Source: Leguminivora glycinivorella (taxonomy: Eukaryota; Arthropoda; Insecta; Lepidoptera; Tortricidae). From it: a stretch of 64,000 bases of DNA. A program made the position numbers and the translations under genes. Below, in pieces: positions 46,965 through 53,879 of the stretch (positions are counted from its first letter, which is position 1; each line of letters starts with the position of its first letter). Location: the NCBI RefSeq assembly GCF_023078275.1, contig NC_062985.1, forward strand, positions 1,922,001 through 1,986,000. Direction: 5' to 3'. Under the pieces are notes generated by a model. The model ran no database searches. It saw only the letters and a list, made by a program, of their open reading frames with translations, and was not told the origin of the DNA.

Positions 46965-48137
46965 GTGTGTGTCTGTCTGTGGCATCGTAGCTCCCGAACG
47001 GATGAACCGATTTAGATTTAGTTTTTTTGTCTGAAAGCTGAGTTAGTCGGGAGTGTTCTTAGCCATGTTTCATGAAAATCGGTCAACTATGTCGCAGTCG
47101 GGGGTTTTTTCAAAATTTTATTCGTACTAGATCAGATAATGTCAGTACTTCTTGTACGGAGACTGACTGAAATAGACATTACACGTTCGTGCGTTTCCGT
47201 AAAAATCATAGAGGAATAAATAAGGGAAGAGTTGTAAGGTTGTAACTCCATACATCAGTAAATGCGGGTTAAATGTATAGGCATAGTTAAGTGACATCTA
47301 GCGACAATCACGCGTCAAATCATATATCAGTACCGCTACTCTATACTAGGTGGCAACTGTGTCTCGTCAGCCAAAAATTTAATATCAGAACAGTTTACAA
47401 CTTATATTACAAGCAGAAGGAATTGAAAACAGAATACTGATTAATACTATTGTAATATTAGCTAAAAATTGGCGAGCATTAGACTTTTCGTTCGTCGCGA
47501 CATCTATTGACAAGTAGCAGTATTGATAATTTACGCTAGTTGACGCGTGATTGTTGCTAGATGTCACTTAACTATGTCTATACAAATAACCCGCATTTAC
47601 TGATGTATTAAGTTACAACTCTTCATTTAACCTTTATGGTAAAAATACAAATACATGAAAGTGGCGCGTTCCTAGCACACAGTATCAGCTTGTGTAGGTG
47701 AACGCGTACTATGCTTTTTTTTTTTTAATACTACGTCGGTGGCAAACAAGCATACGGCCCGCCTGATGTAAAGCGGTCACCGTAACCTATGGACGCCTGC
47801 AACTCAAACAGTGAAATAATGTTATGAGTGAAATGTGACAGGCCGACTGTTCGCGTTTTTGACAGGCGGTAACTGTGAGGTAACCGAGAGGGGGTGGGCG
47901 GCACTTTCAGCGGGGAGCGGGAGTGGCCATACTGTACGATAGTTCTCTTTATTATACTGTGCCTATACTAAGTGATAAAACAGTGTTTTACGGTATTGAA
48001 AATATAATTTGCAGGCGGCAAAAGCAGCGAAGACGGTGAAATACGGCAGTAACGTCGACGGCATATCCACGTGCGACCCCGAACAGTACGGCAAGCGGTT
48101 CATCGAGTTTGTCGCGAAGGCCATCGAGGGCAACTGA
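19159..48137 (+). CDS. PIP4K: Phosphatidylinositol 5-phosphate 4-kinase (type II PIP kinase), 10 exons
   Basis: Exons: 19159-19287, 21006-21103, 21836-21946, 35118-35256, 42725-42855, 43636-43804, 45009-45160, 45648-45769, 46241-46311, 48015-48137. All have AG/GT borders and phases that join; the total is 1,245 nt, 414 residues plus stop (family about 405-420). The enzyme makes PI(4,5)P2 from PI5P. Motifs in order: VKHQKVKLFRANEPLLSVFM (dimer strand), VPVMLLPDD-type start of the kinase fold, KSGAKFYQSYDRLFILKTL with catalytic Lys at about 140, LLPQYLGMYRL, KYDLKGSTVDREA, LMDYSLLLGMH at 266-276, VALIDVLTHYG with metal-binding Asp at about 364, and the activation-loop end PEQYGKRF. Exon 7 ends in an acidic Ser/Thr/Asp/Glu tract, the variable insert of the family. 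Introns are stuffed with repeats, the largest being 3 (13 kb) and 4 (7.5 kb). A possible additional in-frame exon lies at 23273-23434. Confidence 0.95.
20598..20964. repeat. Tandem duplication, ~188 bp period
   Basis: Two direct copies share TATTTGATACTTCA, TCGATATACAGCAGCAAACT and CATTGGCTTGCGCGGC, ending in TTGACTTGACAATAAAAT. The second copy stops about 40 bases before PIP4K exon 2, so its end feeds the polypyrimidine/branch region. Confidence 0.8.
21650..21738. repeat. Short palindromic repeat
   Basis: ATTATGTGTAGGCTTAGGAC and its inverted partner (CTTCTAAGCCTAATTATGTG) flank a ~45 bp loop in PIP4K intron 2. Probably a small MITE. Confidence 0.5.
22765..22994. mobile_element. MITE family A, copy 1
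   Basis: Terminal inverted repeats of about 100 bp begin GGCACTGGTCCCAC and include AAAACGAACAAAAGAT and GAGACACGGCGAT. The other copies are at 27054-27287, 28294-29647 (disrupted), 50263-50484 and 52604-52832. Confidence 0.85.
23273..23434 (+). CDS. Candidate cassette exon of PIP4K (54 codons, in frame)
   Basis: A strong pyrimidine tract (CCCCCATCCCACCCCGCTCC) ends in ATAG at 23272. The following 162 nt are open in exactly the phase left by exon 3, and a donor CTGAG|GTCAGC at 23435 returns the phase needed by exon 4. The peptide is basic: it starts FRKPDSYLRPRQRKVINKLR, continues RSATAPTAVGDCEQNLF and ends AFMKRGLTIKRL. It would insert just before the nucleotide-binding loop of the kinase. 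Without the donor the frame stops at TGA 23445-23447, making an alternative short C-terminus. I do not recognise the peptide in known PIP4Ks. Base composition is more coding-like than the flanking intron. A captured exon or chance frame remains possible. Confidence 0.45.
23690..23833. mobile_element. Palindromic MITE
   Basis: GGACGTAGTTTAGTTACGCA and the inverted end (CGTAACTACGTCC) enclose GAAACGTTCCA and CATTGAAATG blocks that pair with each other. Confidence 0.7.
23950..24112 (-). repeat. LINE 3' tail (family T1)
   Basis: The minus strand reads TTGCCGTTCCCATAGTGGAT, CTCGAGGCTGAAGCGTAGGG and TAAAGTCGTTCATATACGC-like blocks, matching the plus-strand copy at 46530-46712. That copy ends in ATAAATATTTCATTTTCAT. 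Confidence 0.65.
24588..24700. repeat. MITE family C fragment
   Basis: Contains GCGATAGAGATAGCTAGCTA and CGTCAGCGTTTGTGCATTTG, shared with 35505-35680 and 55495-55650. Confidence 0.55.
25134..25366. mobile_element. MITE with CAGGGTGCCCGGTAATTA ends
   Basis: Inverted ends of about 35 bp (GGTGCCCGGTAATTAATGGA then CAACCTTTTAACCACC), and a second inner inverted pair around CTGGTCCAGAAAATCGAC. Flanking TA on both sides is compatible with a Tc1/mariner-type target. Confidence 0.75.
25370..27050. other. PIP4K intron 3, unassigned stretch
   Basis: AT-rich with scattered short open frames, the longest 78 codons with no recognisable domain. I see no repeat or RNA signature I can support. Confidence 0.4.
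27054..27287. mobile_element. MITE family A, copy 2
   Basis: Begins GGCACTGGTCCCACCGCGAG and ends CGCGGTGGAACCAGTGCC, with a TTA directly on both sides. Best-preserved copy; the arms pair over about 100 bp. Confidence 0.85.
27590..28020 (+). repeat. Repeat family B with internal palindromes, copy 1
   Basis: Starts CCCCTCACTAACTCGG, contains CGGGTAAAAACGCATTTTAT, TTACCACCTGTGGAACTACT and the internal palindrome CGAACCACTCGCTTCGCTCG, and ends near CAACTTGGGCAAAGTTGTAT. Inverted relatives lie at 28903-29588. Confidence 0.7.
28422..28823. mobile_element. Non-autonomous hAT element, 402 bp
   Basis: Terminal repeats TAGAGATGCACC and GTTGCATCTCTA are flanked by a perfect 8 bp duplication TTCGTTAC (28414-28421 and 28824-28831), the hAT signature. 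The interior is rich in CCGAATATTCGG and CCGGATACCGGA palindromes. No transposase. Confidence 0.92.
28903..29588. mobile_element. Repeat family B, inverted pair (copies 2 and 3)
   Basis: A half copy in plus orientation (TCCTCTCACTAGCTCGG onward, to about 29165) meets a full copy in minus orientation, ending CCGAGCTAGTGAGGGGAAAA. The whole block interrupts MITE family A copy 3. Confidence 0.75.
30190..30275 (+). repeat. MITE 5' end fragment
   Basis: Contains CGGTCAAGTGCGATTCGGAC and CGCCCACCGAGGGTTCCG, the usual opening of a very common lepidopteran repeat. No matching 3' end nearby. Confidence 0.5.
30655..30888 (+). repeat. Repeat family R, copy 1
   Basis: Blocks GTAGGTGAACGCGTACTATG, GGTAACCGAGAGGGGGTGGG and GCGGGAGTGGCCATACTGTA are shared with 41955-42155 (inverted) and 47655-47968. 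Confidence 0.75.
31068..31472 (+). repeat. Repeat family B2 (diverged relative of B), copy 1
   Basis: Starts near TTTGTTTAACCGCACGTGCC, has an internal palindrome around GAACCGCGAGCGTAGAGCGT and ends CCAGTTGGTGTGGTGAAAAT. An inverted copy is at 63425-63850. Confidence 0.7.
31763..31956. mobile_element. 194 bp palindromic MITE sharing ends with the 37-42 kb element
   Basis: Left end TGGACTAAAAGCCCAGAGCC and right end its inverted near-copy. The inner arms TTCTCAAGGATGAAACTTTG and CGGCCCATCGGCCATTTTTT also occur in the terminal arms at 37021 and 41878. Confidence 0.8.
32068..32705. repeat. Inverted repeat pair enclosing a tRNA-like sequence
   Basis: The left arm (32068-32200) and right arm (32575-32705) share AATCACGCCTGTATCCCATA, TTTGCCAAGAGTGGCACTG-type and CGTTTTCTTTCAA blocks in opposite orientation. 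At 32385-32450 is a tRNA-Ser/Leu-like piece: A box TGGCCGAGTGGTTTAGGC and B box GGTTCGAATCT. It lacks a full anticodon arm, so not a tRNA gene. Confidence 0.65.
33018..33258 (-). mobile_element. tRNA-derived SINE (family S2, copy 2, head-truncated)
   Basis: The minus strand has B box GGTTCGAATCCCGG followed by GCATTTATTTGTGTGATGAA and a TTTATTTATTTATT tail. Confidence 0.75.
33465..33675 (+). repeat. Repeat family G, copy 1
   Basis: AACCCCCGACACAAAAACGA, a (GTCT)n tract, then CGAACGGATGAACCGATTTA and GTTTCATGAAAATCGGTCTA. A second copy is at 46888-47120. Confidence 0.7.
34456..34560 (-). pseudogene. Retroelement C-terminal coding remnant (relative of 2023-2244)
   Basis: The minus strand encodes SGDRRAGDFLALCISIAIQR then GNFASTFGTMP, the same end motif as the remnant at 2023-2244. 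Confidence 0.5.
35322..35443. mobile_element. MITE family D, copy 1
   Basis: Ends GTTTTCACATTATCCGATCC and its inverted copy, with the core ATCCGATATCGGAT and an inner ATCTTGGATTTTTT. Copy 2 is at 62195-62326, and a relic of one end is at 22138-22165. Confidence 0.85.
35505..35682. mobile_element. MITE family C, copy 1
   Basis: Inverted ends TGTAGCCGAATGGCATTTCT and GTGCATTCAGCTACG, with inner GCGATAGAGATAGATAGCTA. The inverted relative is at 55495-55650. Confidence 0.7.
36329..36649 (-). mobile_element. Full SINE (family S1) with target duplication
   Basis: On the minus strand there is a tRNA-like head with GTGGCCTAGCGGTAAGAGCG (A box) and CAGGTTCTAATCCCGG (B box), then the S1 body. Both sides carry TTAGTTTA (36321-36328 and 36650-36657). 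This is the copy that defines the family as a tRNA-derived SINE. Confidence 0.88.
39142..40308 (+). pseudogene. Retroelement ORF1/gag-like gene with two frameshifts
   Basis: The first frame (39142-39795, from ATG MDLSKPSQPIVNEF) has a helical N-terminus, a heptad-like stretch (about residues 118-152 after VDVRCLEKEI) and a basic Ala/Pro/Arg linker. A frame change near 39760 leads into TLRQRAYADVVGQPRT and KEGFTLVERK. A second change near 39930 leads into PSRALYVSRLHYS, DYVRRKTGYTLRV and ADFWPKGVVFRRFRGNLP, ending at TAG 40306-40308. The 'YADVV ... GFTLV ... WPKGVV.RRF' layout is what I know from ORF1 proteins of lepidopteran LINEs. No reverse transcriptase accompanies it. The region is GC-rich compared with its flanks. 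Confidence 0.65.
40413..40545 (-). repeat. Retroposon tail inside the 4.9 kb element
   Basis: The minus strand reads ...GTTTGGTTTCTGAATAAACT followed by about 19 A. An AATAAA signal directly before a poly(A) run is the 3' end of an inserted retroposed sequence. Confidence 0.55.
41955..42155 (-). repeat. Repeat family R, copy 2
   Basis: Inverted relative of 30655-30888 (ACAGTATGGCCACTCCCGTT, CGTGTTCACCTACACGAGCT). Confidence 0.7.
42300..42446. mobile_element. Palindromic MITE
   Basis: CATTGGTCTAAGCGCGACAG and GCGGTGAGCGGC pair with their inverted copies at the right end, within a CGGC(C/T)CAGCC frame. Confidence 0.75.
42912..43352 (+). mobile_element. tRNA-derived SINE (family S2, copy 3), split by a Helitron
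   Basis: Head GACCGGTCGGGCCTAGCGCG, B box GGTTCGAATCCCGG, body GGGCATTTATTTGTGTGATG, tail TAATATTTATTTATTTA. The Helitron at 43061-43239 sits inside it. The SINE starts 57 bases after PIP4K exon 5. Confidence 0.85.
43061..43239 (-). mobile_element. Non-autonomous Helitron (Lep1-like) inside a SINE
   Basis: On the minus strand TCCATACTAATATTATAAAT to GCGGGCAAAAGCTAG, inserted between A and T of the host SINE. Confidence 0.85.
43843..44356 (+). repeat. Two tandem partial copies of PIP4K exon 6
   Basis: After exon 6 (ends 43804) the block from GAAAAGGAACTGCC through the exon end recurs with a period of exactly 152 bp once the inserted MITE is removed (starts 43691, 43843, 44242). Copy 2 keeps the exon end and a GTGAGT donor (44204). 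Copy 3 has lost the donor. These are pseudo-exons or possible alternative splice sources. Confidence 0.88.
43906..44150. mobile_element. 245 bp Tc1/mariner-type MITE in the exon 6 duplicate
   Basis: Ends CACTGAGAGAAA and TTTCTCTCAGTG with TA on both sides (43904-43905, 44151-44152). Removing it plus one TA makes copy 2 colinear with copy 3. Confidence 0.9.
44470..44592. mobile_element. MITE family E, copy 1
   Basis: GAGCGATAAATCATATAACA and the inverted end TTATCGCGCGACCATGCT, with inner AGGCCGTCCCTTTCGCAC / GTGCGATAGGGACGGC. Other copies are at 48253-48337, 51740-51815 and 53520-53650. Confidence 0.8.
44644..44966. mobile_element. 323 bp MITE just upstream of PIP4K exon 7
   Basis: Inverted ends GGGCGTTTTCCAAATTAAAT with arms of about 110 bp (AATTTCACCAGATCTGGACG, TTCTCAGAATCACGAG). 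It ends 42 bases before the exon 7 acceptor. Confidence 0.85.
45099..45480 (+). repeat. Array of exon 7 3' ends with repeated splice sites
   Basis: The block CCCGACGACTCCGA...GGCACGGCGACAG|GTAAAA starts at 45099 (inside exon 7) and recurs at 45222, 45323 and, degraded, at 45438. Each downstream copy is preceded by GGCGGGTACAG, a possible acceptor, and ends in its own donor. One such unit is 62 nt, not a multiple of three, so inclusion would shift frame. Confidence 0.85.
45815..46085 (+). mobile_element. SINE (family S1), plus copy
   Basis: The B-box end CTTCGAACCCCGGCTCGCAC is followed by the S1 body (TTTGCCAGTCGCTTTTCGGC, CCTTCGGGTTGGAAGGTCAG, TGTCAAAGCGGACCCCAGGC). The A-box half is lost. 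Confidence 0.8.
46530..46712 (+). repeat. LINE 3' tail (family T1)
   Basis: GTTGCCCGCCGAGTTTCTTG, GGGACTGAAATCTTCTCGAG and the end AAAAATAAATATTTCATTTT with AATAAA. Inverted copy at 23950-24112. Confidence 0.7.
46888..47120 (+). repeat. Repeat family G, copy 2
   Basis: Same order as 33465-33675: AACCCCCGACGCAAAAACGG, (GTCT)n, CGAACGGATGAACCGATTTA. Confidence 0.75.
47215..47632. mobile_element. Inverted-repeat element in PIP4K intron 9
   Basis: Arms with GAGTTGTAA, CATCAGTAAATGCGGGTTA and AGTTAAGTGACATCTAGCGA face their inverted copies about 270 bases away. Confidence 0.75.
47655..47968 (+). repeat. Repeat family R, copy 3, split by a LINE tail
   Basis: Same blocks as 30655-30888. At about 47715-47815 it is interrupted by a T-run plus ACTACGTCGGTGGCAAACAA and GGCCCGCCTGATGTAAAG, a LINE 3' tail also seen at 53693-53750. 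Confidence 0.7.
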
Positions 48138-48252
48138 ACGCTGGTTCAACACTGCTTTCCTAACCTCCTGTCATGTGTGGCTCTATCACAGGTCCTTTTG
48201 GTTTAACTTTGAGGTCATTTCCTTCTGAGAATCCAGCAGTTCTGATGATCTG
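48138..48252 (+). other. Start of PIP4K 3' UTR
   Basis: Sequence after the TGA; no AATAAA until further downstream (candidates include 49006-49012, ATAAATA). The true cleavage site cannot be placed. Confidence 0.4.
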
Positions 48253-48337
48253 GCAGGCAAGCATGCAAACACTATTTGTAAGTGCGATAGGGATGACCTG
48301 ATGTTTTATCTTTTATCGCGCGACCATGCTTGCCTGC
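48253..48337. mobile_element. MITE family E, copy 2
   Basis: GGCAGGCAAGCATGC, GTAAGTGCGATAGGGATGAC and TTATCGCGCGACCATGCTTG. Confidence 0.7.
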
Positions 48338-48339
48338 CT

Positions 48340-48470
48340 GGGGCCCGTTTCTCGAAAGGTACAAGCCTGGTATTACAAGTGTGTTTCCATGACAACCCAT
48401 ACGATTTGACAGTTCGCGCACTTGTAATACAAGGCTTGTACCTTTCGAGAAACGGGCCCCTGGTCCTTGA
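48340..48470. mobile_element. MITE family F, copy 1
   Basis: GGGCCCGTTTCTCGAAAGGT and its inverted end, with ACTTGTAATACAAGGCTTGT inside. Related copies at 51605-51738, 51834-51956 and 53352-53466 share the 'GGGGCC(C)ATTTCTC' or 'GGGGCCTATTGCATAACAA' end logic and GTTACAAGCGGAAGTC-type interiors. Confidence 0.75.
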
Positions 48471-48599
48471 AACATAAGGTTTCTGTGTTTTAAAGATATA
48501 TTTCAGTGGAACACTACAGCAACACTAAAACGTTATTTTGGTGGTTGGTCATGAGTTTTTTTGTTTCTTGACGATTCATTGTAAATGTTTGGCAGTTAG

Positions 48600-49735
48600 T
48601 AAGAATTTAGAGAATACTAGGCATATTCTCAAGATCTTTAACTAGCTGTCAAAAAAGTCCTAAGAGTGTCCAAATTTTATCACTCTTAGTTAGAACCATA
48701 AAAAAATCTTAATTATTGAATACACTCAATTTTTGGAACCGTCACAGAATGCAAATTTACAACACAATATTTTTTCAAACATACCTGTGATACCTGTATT
48801 TAAAAAATACGGTTGTTTATCACCTAAAAATGTATCGGTATGTACTCAGAATCGAGAGAAACCTCAAATAAGTTTGTAACATTTTATATGTCAACTAAGG
48901 ACAAAAATAGAAACATCGTACTTTTGTGGTTTCCATAAATGATAAGAGGTTAAGCAAGCAATCAAAACAAGGTGCTTCTTTTAGTACATTTTCAAAATAA
49001 ATACACTATCATGTCAACAAAAAAAAACTACTTGAAAAATTATAACATCGACATCAGCTATACACGTTTTTTCCTCTTCAATCCTTTATCAAAGTTTACA
49101 TCAAATTTGTACAATTCTTATGAAAAAATGCGCAAATATTATTAAGCCTAGCAAATTTAGCTCAGCTTTTAGTTTTTTTTATGGAACAAACAGGGTCGCT
49201 ATTTTCATACTATAGGGCTTGCCTGGAATCTAGACATTATCAAAATCTAGTTTTTTTATGATGCTAAAAGAAGCACCTATACATGTTATACGCTAAGCTA
49301 AATACAATTAAAATGCTAAAATAATTGCGTTCAAATTGGAAACTCAATTATTGGACGTTTTCAAAAAATTACAAAAATATTGTCTTCTCGAATTTCTAAA
49401 CTGCCATATGAAAATATACAGTGATTTAAAAAGGGCCATTCAAACTTTGCATAGTGACTTTTGAGGTCACTTTTATAATGGAGCCAATGCTGAAATCGCG
49501 AGAAAAAAACTTGGCTGTTCCATAAAATCTCAGACAAGCCCCAAGCAAGTTAGCTTTCAAGCGGTTGGTACATCTGTATCTGCTGAAACAAGAGTTCGAG
49601 TAGCATCCATCAATATTAGTATATATATAATATTTGTATGTATTAATTATATAGTAAGTTTATTAAGTATATATGTATAATATTTTTATTTATGCATGTA
49701 AAATAGTGATAATTTTGTATTGTACTTCAGCTGTT
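48600..49735. other. Unassigned AT-rich stretch downstream of PIP4K
   Basis: Single-copy-looking AT-rich DNA with no open frame of note. It may include PIP4K 3' UTR. Confidence 0.4.
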
Positions 49736-49739
49736 TTCG

Positions 49740-49905
49740 ATTAATTCTAATCTGTTATTTTTCATTCTCTTTGCACCATTTTTACTTGTCTCTGTTTGGC
49801 CCGATGGTTGACTGGTAGAGAATGCCATTAGGCATTAAGTCCGCCATTTGTACATTTTTTTTTAATTTATGTGCAATACAGTTTAAATAAATAAATAAAA
49901 ATGAG
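49740..49905 (+). repeat. LINE/SINE 3' tail
   Basis: GCCCGATGGTTGACTGGTAG, AATGCCATTAGGCATTAAGT and CCGCCATTTGTACATT, followed by AATAAATAAATAAA. A common lepidopteran retroposon ending. Confidence 0.65.
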
Positions 49906-50262
49906 CGGCATCATGACGGTAGGAATGTATAAAACAGCCATTTTTTTGCGATTTCAGCATTGATCCCAAAATAAAAGTTGTTCATTATGACCTAAAAAGT
50001 CAATAGAACGGTCTTTTTAAATCACCGTGTATTACGTTTGTGATTATAGTTTGGTTCTAGAAGACAACTTTTTGATGCACCATGTCAATAAGTCTCGCTC
50101 TTTTCAATGTTTATGGCAATGTTGTTAGAAAAACTGTTTATAATGTATAACATTACAAACTATTAAAGTACATATTAAACAAGCTAAAATCCGCAACGTT
50201 TTGCGTCTATTCTTATCAATTGTAGAAAACGTTGTAACATTGATGTTATAACACTTATCAGA

Positions 50263-50484
50263 GGCACTGGTCCTACCAAAAGCTGGTAAGCTATTAGCTA
50301 TCGGCGATAGAAAGGAACAAAAGATAGTCTCTCCCGTGTAAATAAAAGAGACGCGATGATGGCGCGATCGAGTTATAGTTCATCGTTCATCGCTCTCTCT
50401 TTTACTTACACGGGAGTGACTATCTTTTGTTCCTTTCTATTGCCGATAGCTCGTAGCATAGTCGCTTTGGGTGGTACCAGTGCC
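50263..50484. mobile_element. MITE family A, copy 4 (second subtype)
   Basis: GGCACTGGTCCTACCAAAAG to GGTGGTACCAGTGCC, with GGAACAAAAGATAGTCTCTC arms; same subtype as the host of the hAT element at 28422. Confidence 0.8.
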
Positions 50485-51237
50485 CAAGGCTCAACTTTTG
50501 ACGGCAGTCCCTTGAATCTTCACGGTTGCATGTCGTTGGTCCGAATATTGGCAGTGACACCCTGAAACCTAATTTTCAAAACCGTAGTTACACTATTACA
50601 GTTCAAAATACTTAATTGTAGGTAGTGAACAAAACGCTGGGTCTTATGAGAACATATCAACAGTATTTCCTTAAAAACTTTTCGTCGTTTACTTTGAATA
50701 ACCTTCACTTAAATATCACGTGAACTATCCCTAATGTTACCATAATTTGTGAGTATGTTTAGTAAAACATCACACTTTGTCGGTTGCTATAAAGCTGCTT
50801 TGTCAGTTCATATAAAGATACAAATAAATCTCTTCATGGTAAGCGACAAAGTGGGACGTTTTACTGAACATACTCACATATTATTGTATGCCTTTCTATA
50901 GCGGAGTGATCCTTACGCTTCATGTGCAATAAGGAATTGCATTTGAAGTATTAAGGACCTTTTTCTGCAAGAATGCCACATTATCACTTGATAAATAGTT
51001 TTTTACGCAAATCATAAAAACTGCTTTTAACATCAAATCACGTGGTCAGTTTGAGTTCATTCGAATGCCATTCGGACTACCGACGGCCCCGAACGATAGC
51101 AATACGACGCCCGCACTTGGCCTTAGCACATATTGCAATAACGTTTCGTGTTTAGCTTTTATAATGTTCGGCCGTAGTTTAGTACTGACGATTGTTAAAT
51201 ATCATTGGAGTTGGATTAGTGATGTTCTCGTGTTAAT

Positions 51238-51498
51238 GGGTGAATCACCTTTTTCTTGCTTGTTATTGCCATGGTTACGGTCCCCTGGGTCACCCTGGTT
51301 TTATGCAAAATTATGCTATTAAAACTATGCAAACAAGCATTTTTCTGTTGTTAATACATCCCTTTCTTAATGGGCCATCTACAAACATGGACTACTTGCA
51401 TGTTTGCATAATTAAAGTAGCATAATTTTGCATAAAACCAGGGTGACCCAGGGGACCGTAACCATGGCAATAACAAGCAAGAAAAAAGTGATTCACCC
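51238..51498. mobile_element. MITE with ~55 bp inverted ends (copy 2)
   Basis: Begins GGGTGAATCACCTTTTTCTT, ends with the inverted copy, and is flanked by TAAT on both sides. Same family as 2419-2679. Confidence 0.85.
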
Positions 51499-51604
51499 TA
51501 ATATTGGAATATTGGCTGAATTGTTAATATTAAATCTCAAATTTAAACTTAAGGTTTTGGGAGCGATGGCTTTGTGAAATTGTGATTTACGTGGTCTAAA
51601 TACT

Positions 51605-51738
51605 AAAAATATGACAGTGGCCCATTTTTCACAACTGAAAGTTACAAGTTACAAGCGGAAGTCTCTTTCCAACTTGTCATATTAGACATTGACAACCGCT
51701 TGTAAATTGTAACTTGTAGCTTCGAGAAATGGGCCCCG
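51605..51738. mobile_element. MITE family F, copy 2
   Basis: TGGCCCATTTTTCACAACTG to CGAGAAATGGGCCCC with TTACAAGCGGAAGTCTCTTT inside. Confidence 0.7.
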
Positions 51739-51739
51739 G

Positions 51740-51815
51740 GTCGCGTGATAAACGGTATAACGGCAGGTCGTCCTTTTCGCATTTGTAAGTGCGGTAGGGA
51801 CGCCCAGATGCGATA
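51740..51815. repeat. MITE family E, fragment
   Basis: GTCGCGTGATAAACGGTATA and GTAAGTGCGGTAGGGACGCC; shortened copy between two family F elements. Confidence 0.55.
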
Positions 51816-51833
51816 AAGTACTAGTGCGCCCGC

Positions 51834-51956
51834 TGGGGCCTATTGCATAACAATTTACAACTCATATTACAAGCGGTAGTCCCCCTCCAATTCATTTTAT
51901 AAGAAAGAGAGTTCCGCTTGTAATACAAGTTGTCAATTGTTATGCAATAGGCCCCT
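51834..51956. mobile_element. MITE family F, copy 3 (variant ends)
   Basis: GGGGCCTATTGCATAACAAT and its inverted end; GCGGTAGTCCCCCTCCAATT inside. Confidence 0.7.
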
Positions 51957-52023
51957 GGTCGTATAAAAATTACACATTCAGTGCCCGCGCCAAGCATACA
52001 AGCTAAGGAAAAACTCATATATC

Positions 52024-52156
52024 TAGGGTTTACTGGTGAAACCCGATAAGTGGAGCAAACTGGTTTTTGAAATTCGAACTGTGTGCAAATTCCACAATGT
52101 TCTTATTTTAAAGAAAAAATATCTCGATTTATCGGGTTTCACCAGTAAACCCTTCG
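52024..52156. repeat. Short inverted repeat
   Basis: AGGGTTTACTGGTGAAACCC and its inverted copy (GGGTTTCACCAGTAAACCCT) lie about 90 bases apart. Confidence 0.6.
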
Positions 52157-52582
52157 ATATAGCGAAAAAATCTACTATAAAATCTGCCAAGTGAGTCGCT
52201 GGCACTGGCAGTGAATGTTTTAAGAGTATATGTAAAGGAAACACATAACAAATAATAATTATCTAGATCACGTAAATTGAAGTGGCAGCGTCAGATATAA
52301 AGACACGATATGATGACGTGCTTTTGATATATCTGACGTGGACACTCATTTGTAATACGATATTATGAATGTTATTGTAAAAGTACTTCTCATTTGTTCT
52401 ACAAAACTATTCAAAACTAAAAAAGTAGTTTTTTGTAGACTTAAAAAAATGGCTTATAAGTCTTGAATCCAAGCCACATTCATTTTTAAAAAGTTAAACT
52501 GTCATAATAGGCAGTATGGCCTATTTTGTAATGTTCAGAGGACCGGAAAAAAATAGCAAAAATCTCCTTGTCATATGGCACT

Positions 52583-52855
52583 GTTCTCAAAAGTACTGCA
52601 ATGGGCACTGGTCCCACCGCGAGCTAGTAAGCTATGAGCTATCGGCTATAAAAACGTACAAAAGATAATCACTCCCGTGTCACACAGCTATGTTTATAAT
52701 TACTCGCCCAGCGGTGAGCTATCAAAATCGCCGTGTCTCTTTTATTTGCACGGGAGTGCTTATCTTTTGTTCGTTTTTATAGCATGAGCTAGCTATGAGC
52801 ATAGCTAACTAGCTTGCGGTGGGACCAGTACCTATTGCAGTACTTTTGAGAACAA
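52583..52855. mobile_element. MITE family A, copy 5, inside an outer palindrome
   Basis: The family A element (52604-52832) is flanked by a further inverted pair: GTTCTCAAAAGTACTGCAAT on the left and its complement on the right. So the palindrome is about 20 bp longer per side than in other copies. Confidence 0.75.
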
Positions 52856-53351
52856 GTTTTATAGAACTAATGAGAAATACTAATTTGTAACGAAACATAT
52901 TAACCGACTAATATCTGGACTTGAAGTTTTTGCTAAGCAAAATGTCGTTCTGCCAATAGATTGCTTAGTTTCTGTGTAGCGTAGTTACTAGTACGGTGTA
53001 AGATTTTGTTATTTATTATTCTATGTCGAAATAAGACTTGGATTGTTATATAAATTGTGATTTATTAAATACTGTCACGTCTTTTATATTCTGAATTTAT
53101 CGATAGCACTAGGATTTCGGCGTTCGAATTCGTTTTCACATTTTTTTAAATGTTTCTACTTAACTAAAGTGTAGACTATTTGGTTAGATAATGAACTAAC
53201 TTACCAATTGTTTTGCCGAATAACACAGTTTTATATTTTTGGTTTGTACATTGTTTGTTCTAAAACAATAATTTTACTTATACATATTTCCATTTAATAC
53301 ATCGCCCCTTTCGCGATGGTTGAACGAAAATGGCGGATTAAGGAAGATTAC

Positions 53352-53466
53352 CAGGGGCCCATTTCTCAAAACTGAAAGTTACAAGCGGAAGTCTCTGTCC
53401 AACTTGTCATAGACATTGACTACCACTTGTAAATTGTAACTTGTAGCTTGGAGAAATGGGCCCCTG
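53352..53466. mobile_element. MITE family F, copy 4
   Basis: GGGGCCCATTTCTCAAAACT to GGAGAAATGGGCCCCT, 53 bp upstream of a family E element. Confidence 0.75.
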
Positions 53467-53519
53467 GTCATTTCCCCTAGTTCGCGATGGTTGAATGAAA
53501 ATGATGGATTAAGGTAGAT

Positions 53520-53650
53520 GACCAGGCAGTCATGTATGGTCGCGCGATAAATGATAAAGCATCAGGCCGTTCCTATCGCACTATTTGCAAGTTCGACAGG
53601 GACGGCCTGACGTTTTATCATTTATCGCGCGACCATGCTTGCCTGCCAAT
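53520..53650. mobile_element. MITE family E, copy 4
   Basis: ACCAGGCAGTCATGTATGGT and the inverted GCGACCATGCTTGCCTGCC; complete arms with GGCCGTTCCTATCGCACTAT inside. Confidence 0.8.
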
Positions 53651-53692
53651 TCAAACTAGTTCAAAAAATTACGTTCGTCGTTATGGAAAACT

Positions 53693-53750
53693 CAGTTTTT
53701 TTTTATACCACGTCGGTGGCAAACAGGTATACGGTCCGCCTGATGACAGT
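53693..53750 (+). repeat. LINE 3' tail fragment
   Basis: T-run then ATACCACGTCGGTGGCAAAC and GTCCGCCTGATG, as at 47715-47815. Confidence 0.65.
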
Positions 53751-53879
53751 TGTTTTAGAACAAATAATGAAAAACGCCTATCAGTCCTTTACCGACGCGC
53801 ACCCTCAGCGATTTGTATGTCGTCAAATACTTTGTGATAGATATTTTACTTTTTAACTTTAGTTTTAATTTAGACGTAG

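Noticed and set aside
46915..46985. CRISPR-like or regulatory (GTCT)n tract
   Set aside because: Simple microsatellite inside interspersed repeat family G; no spacer structure and a eukaryotic context.
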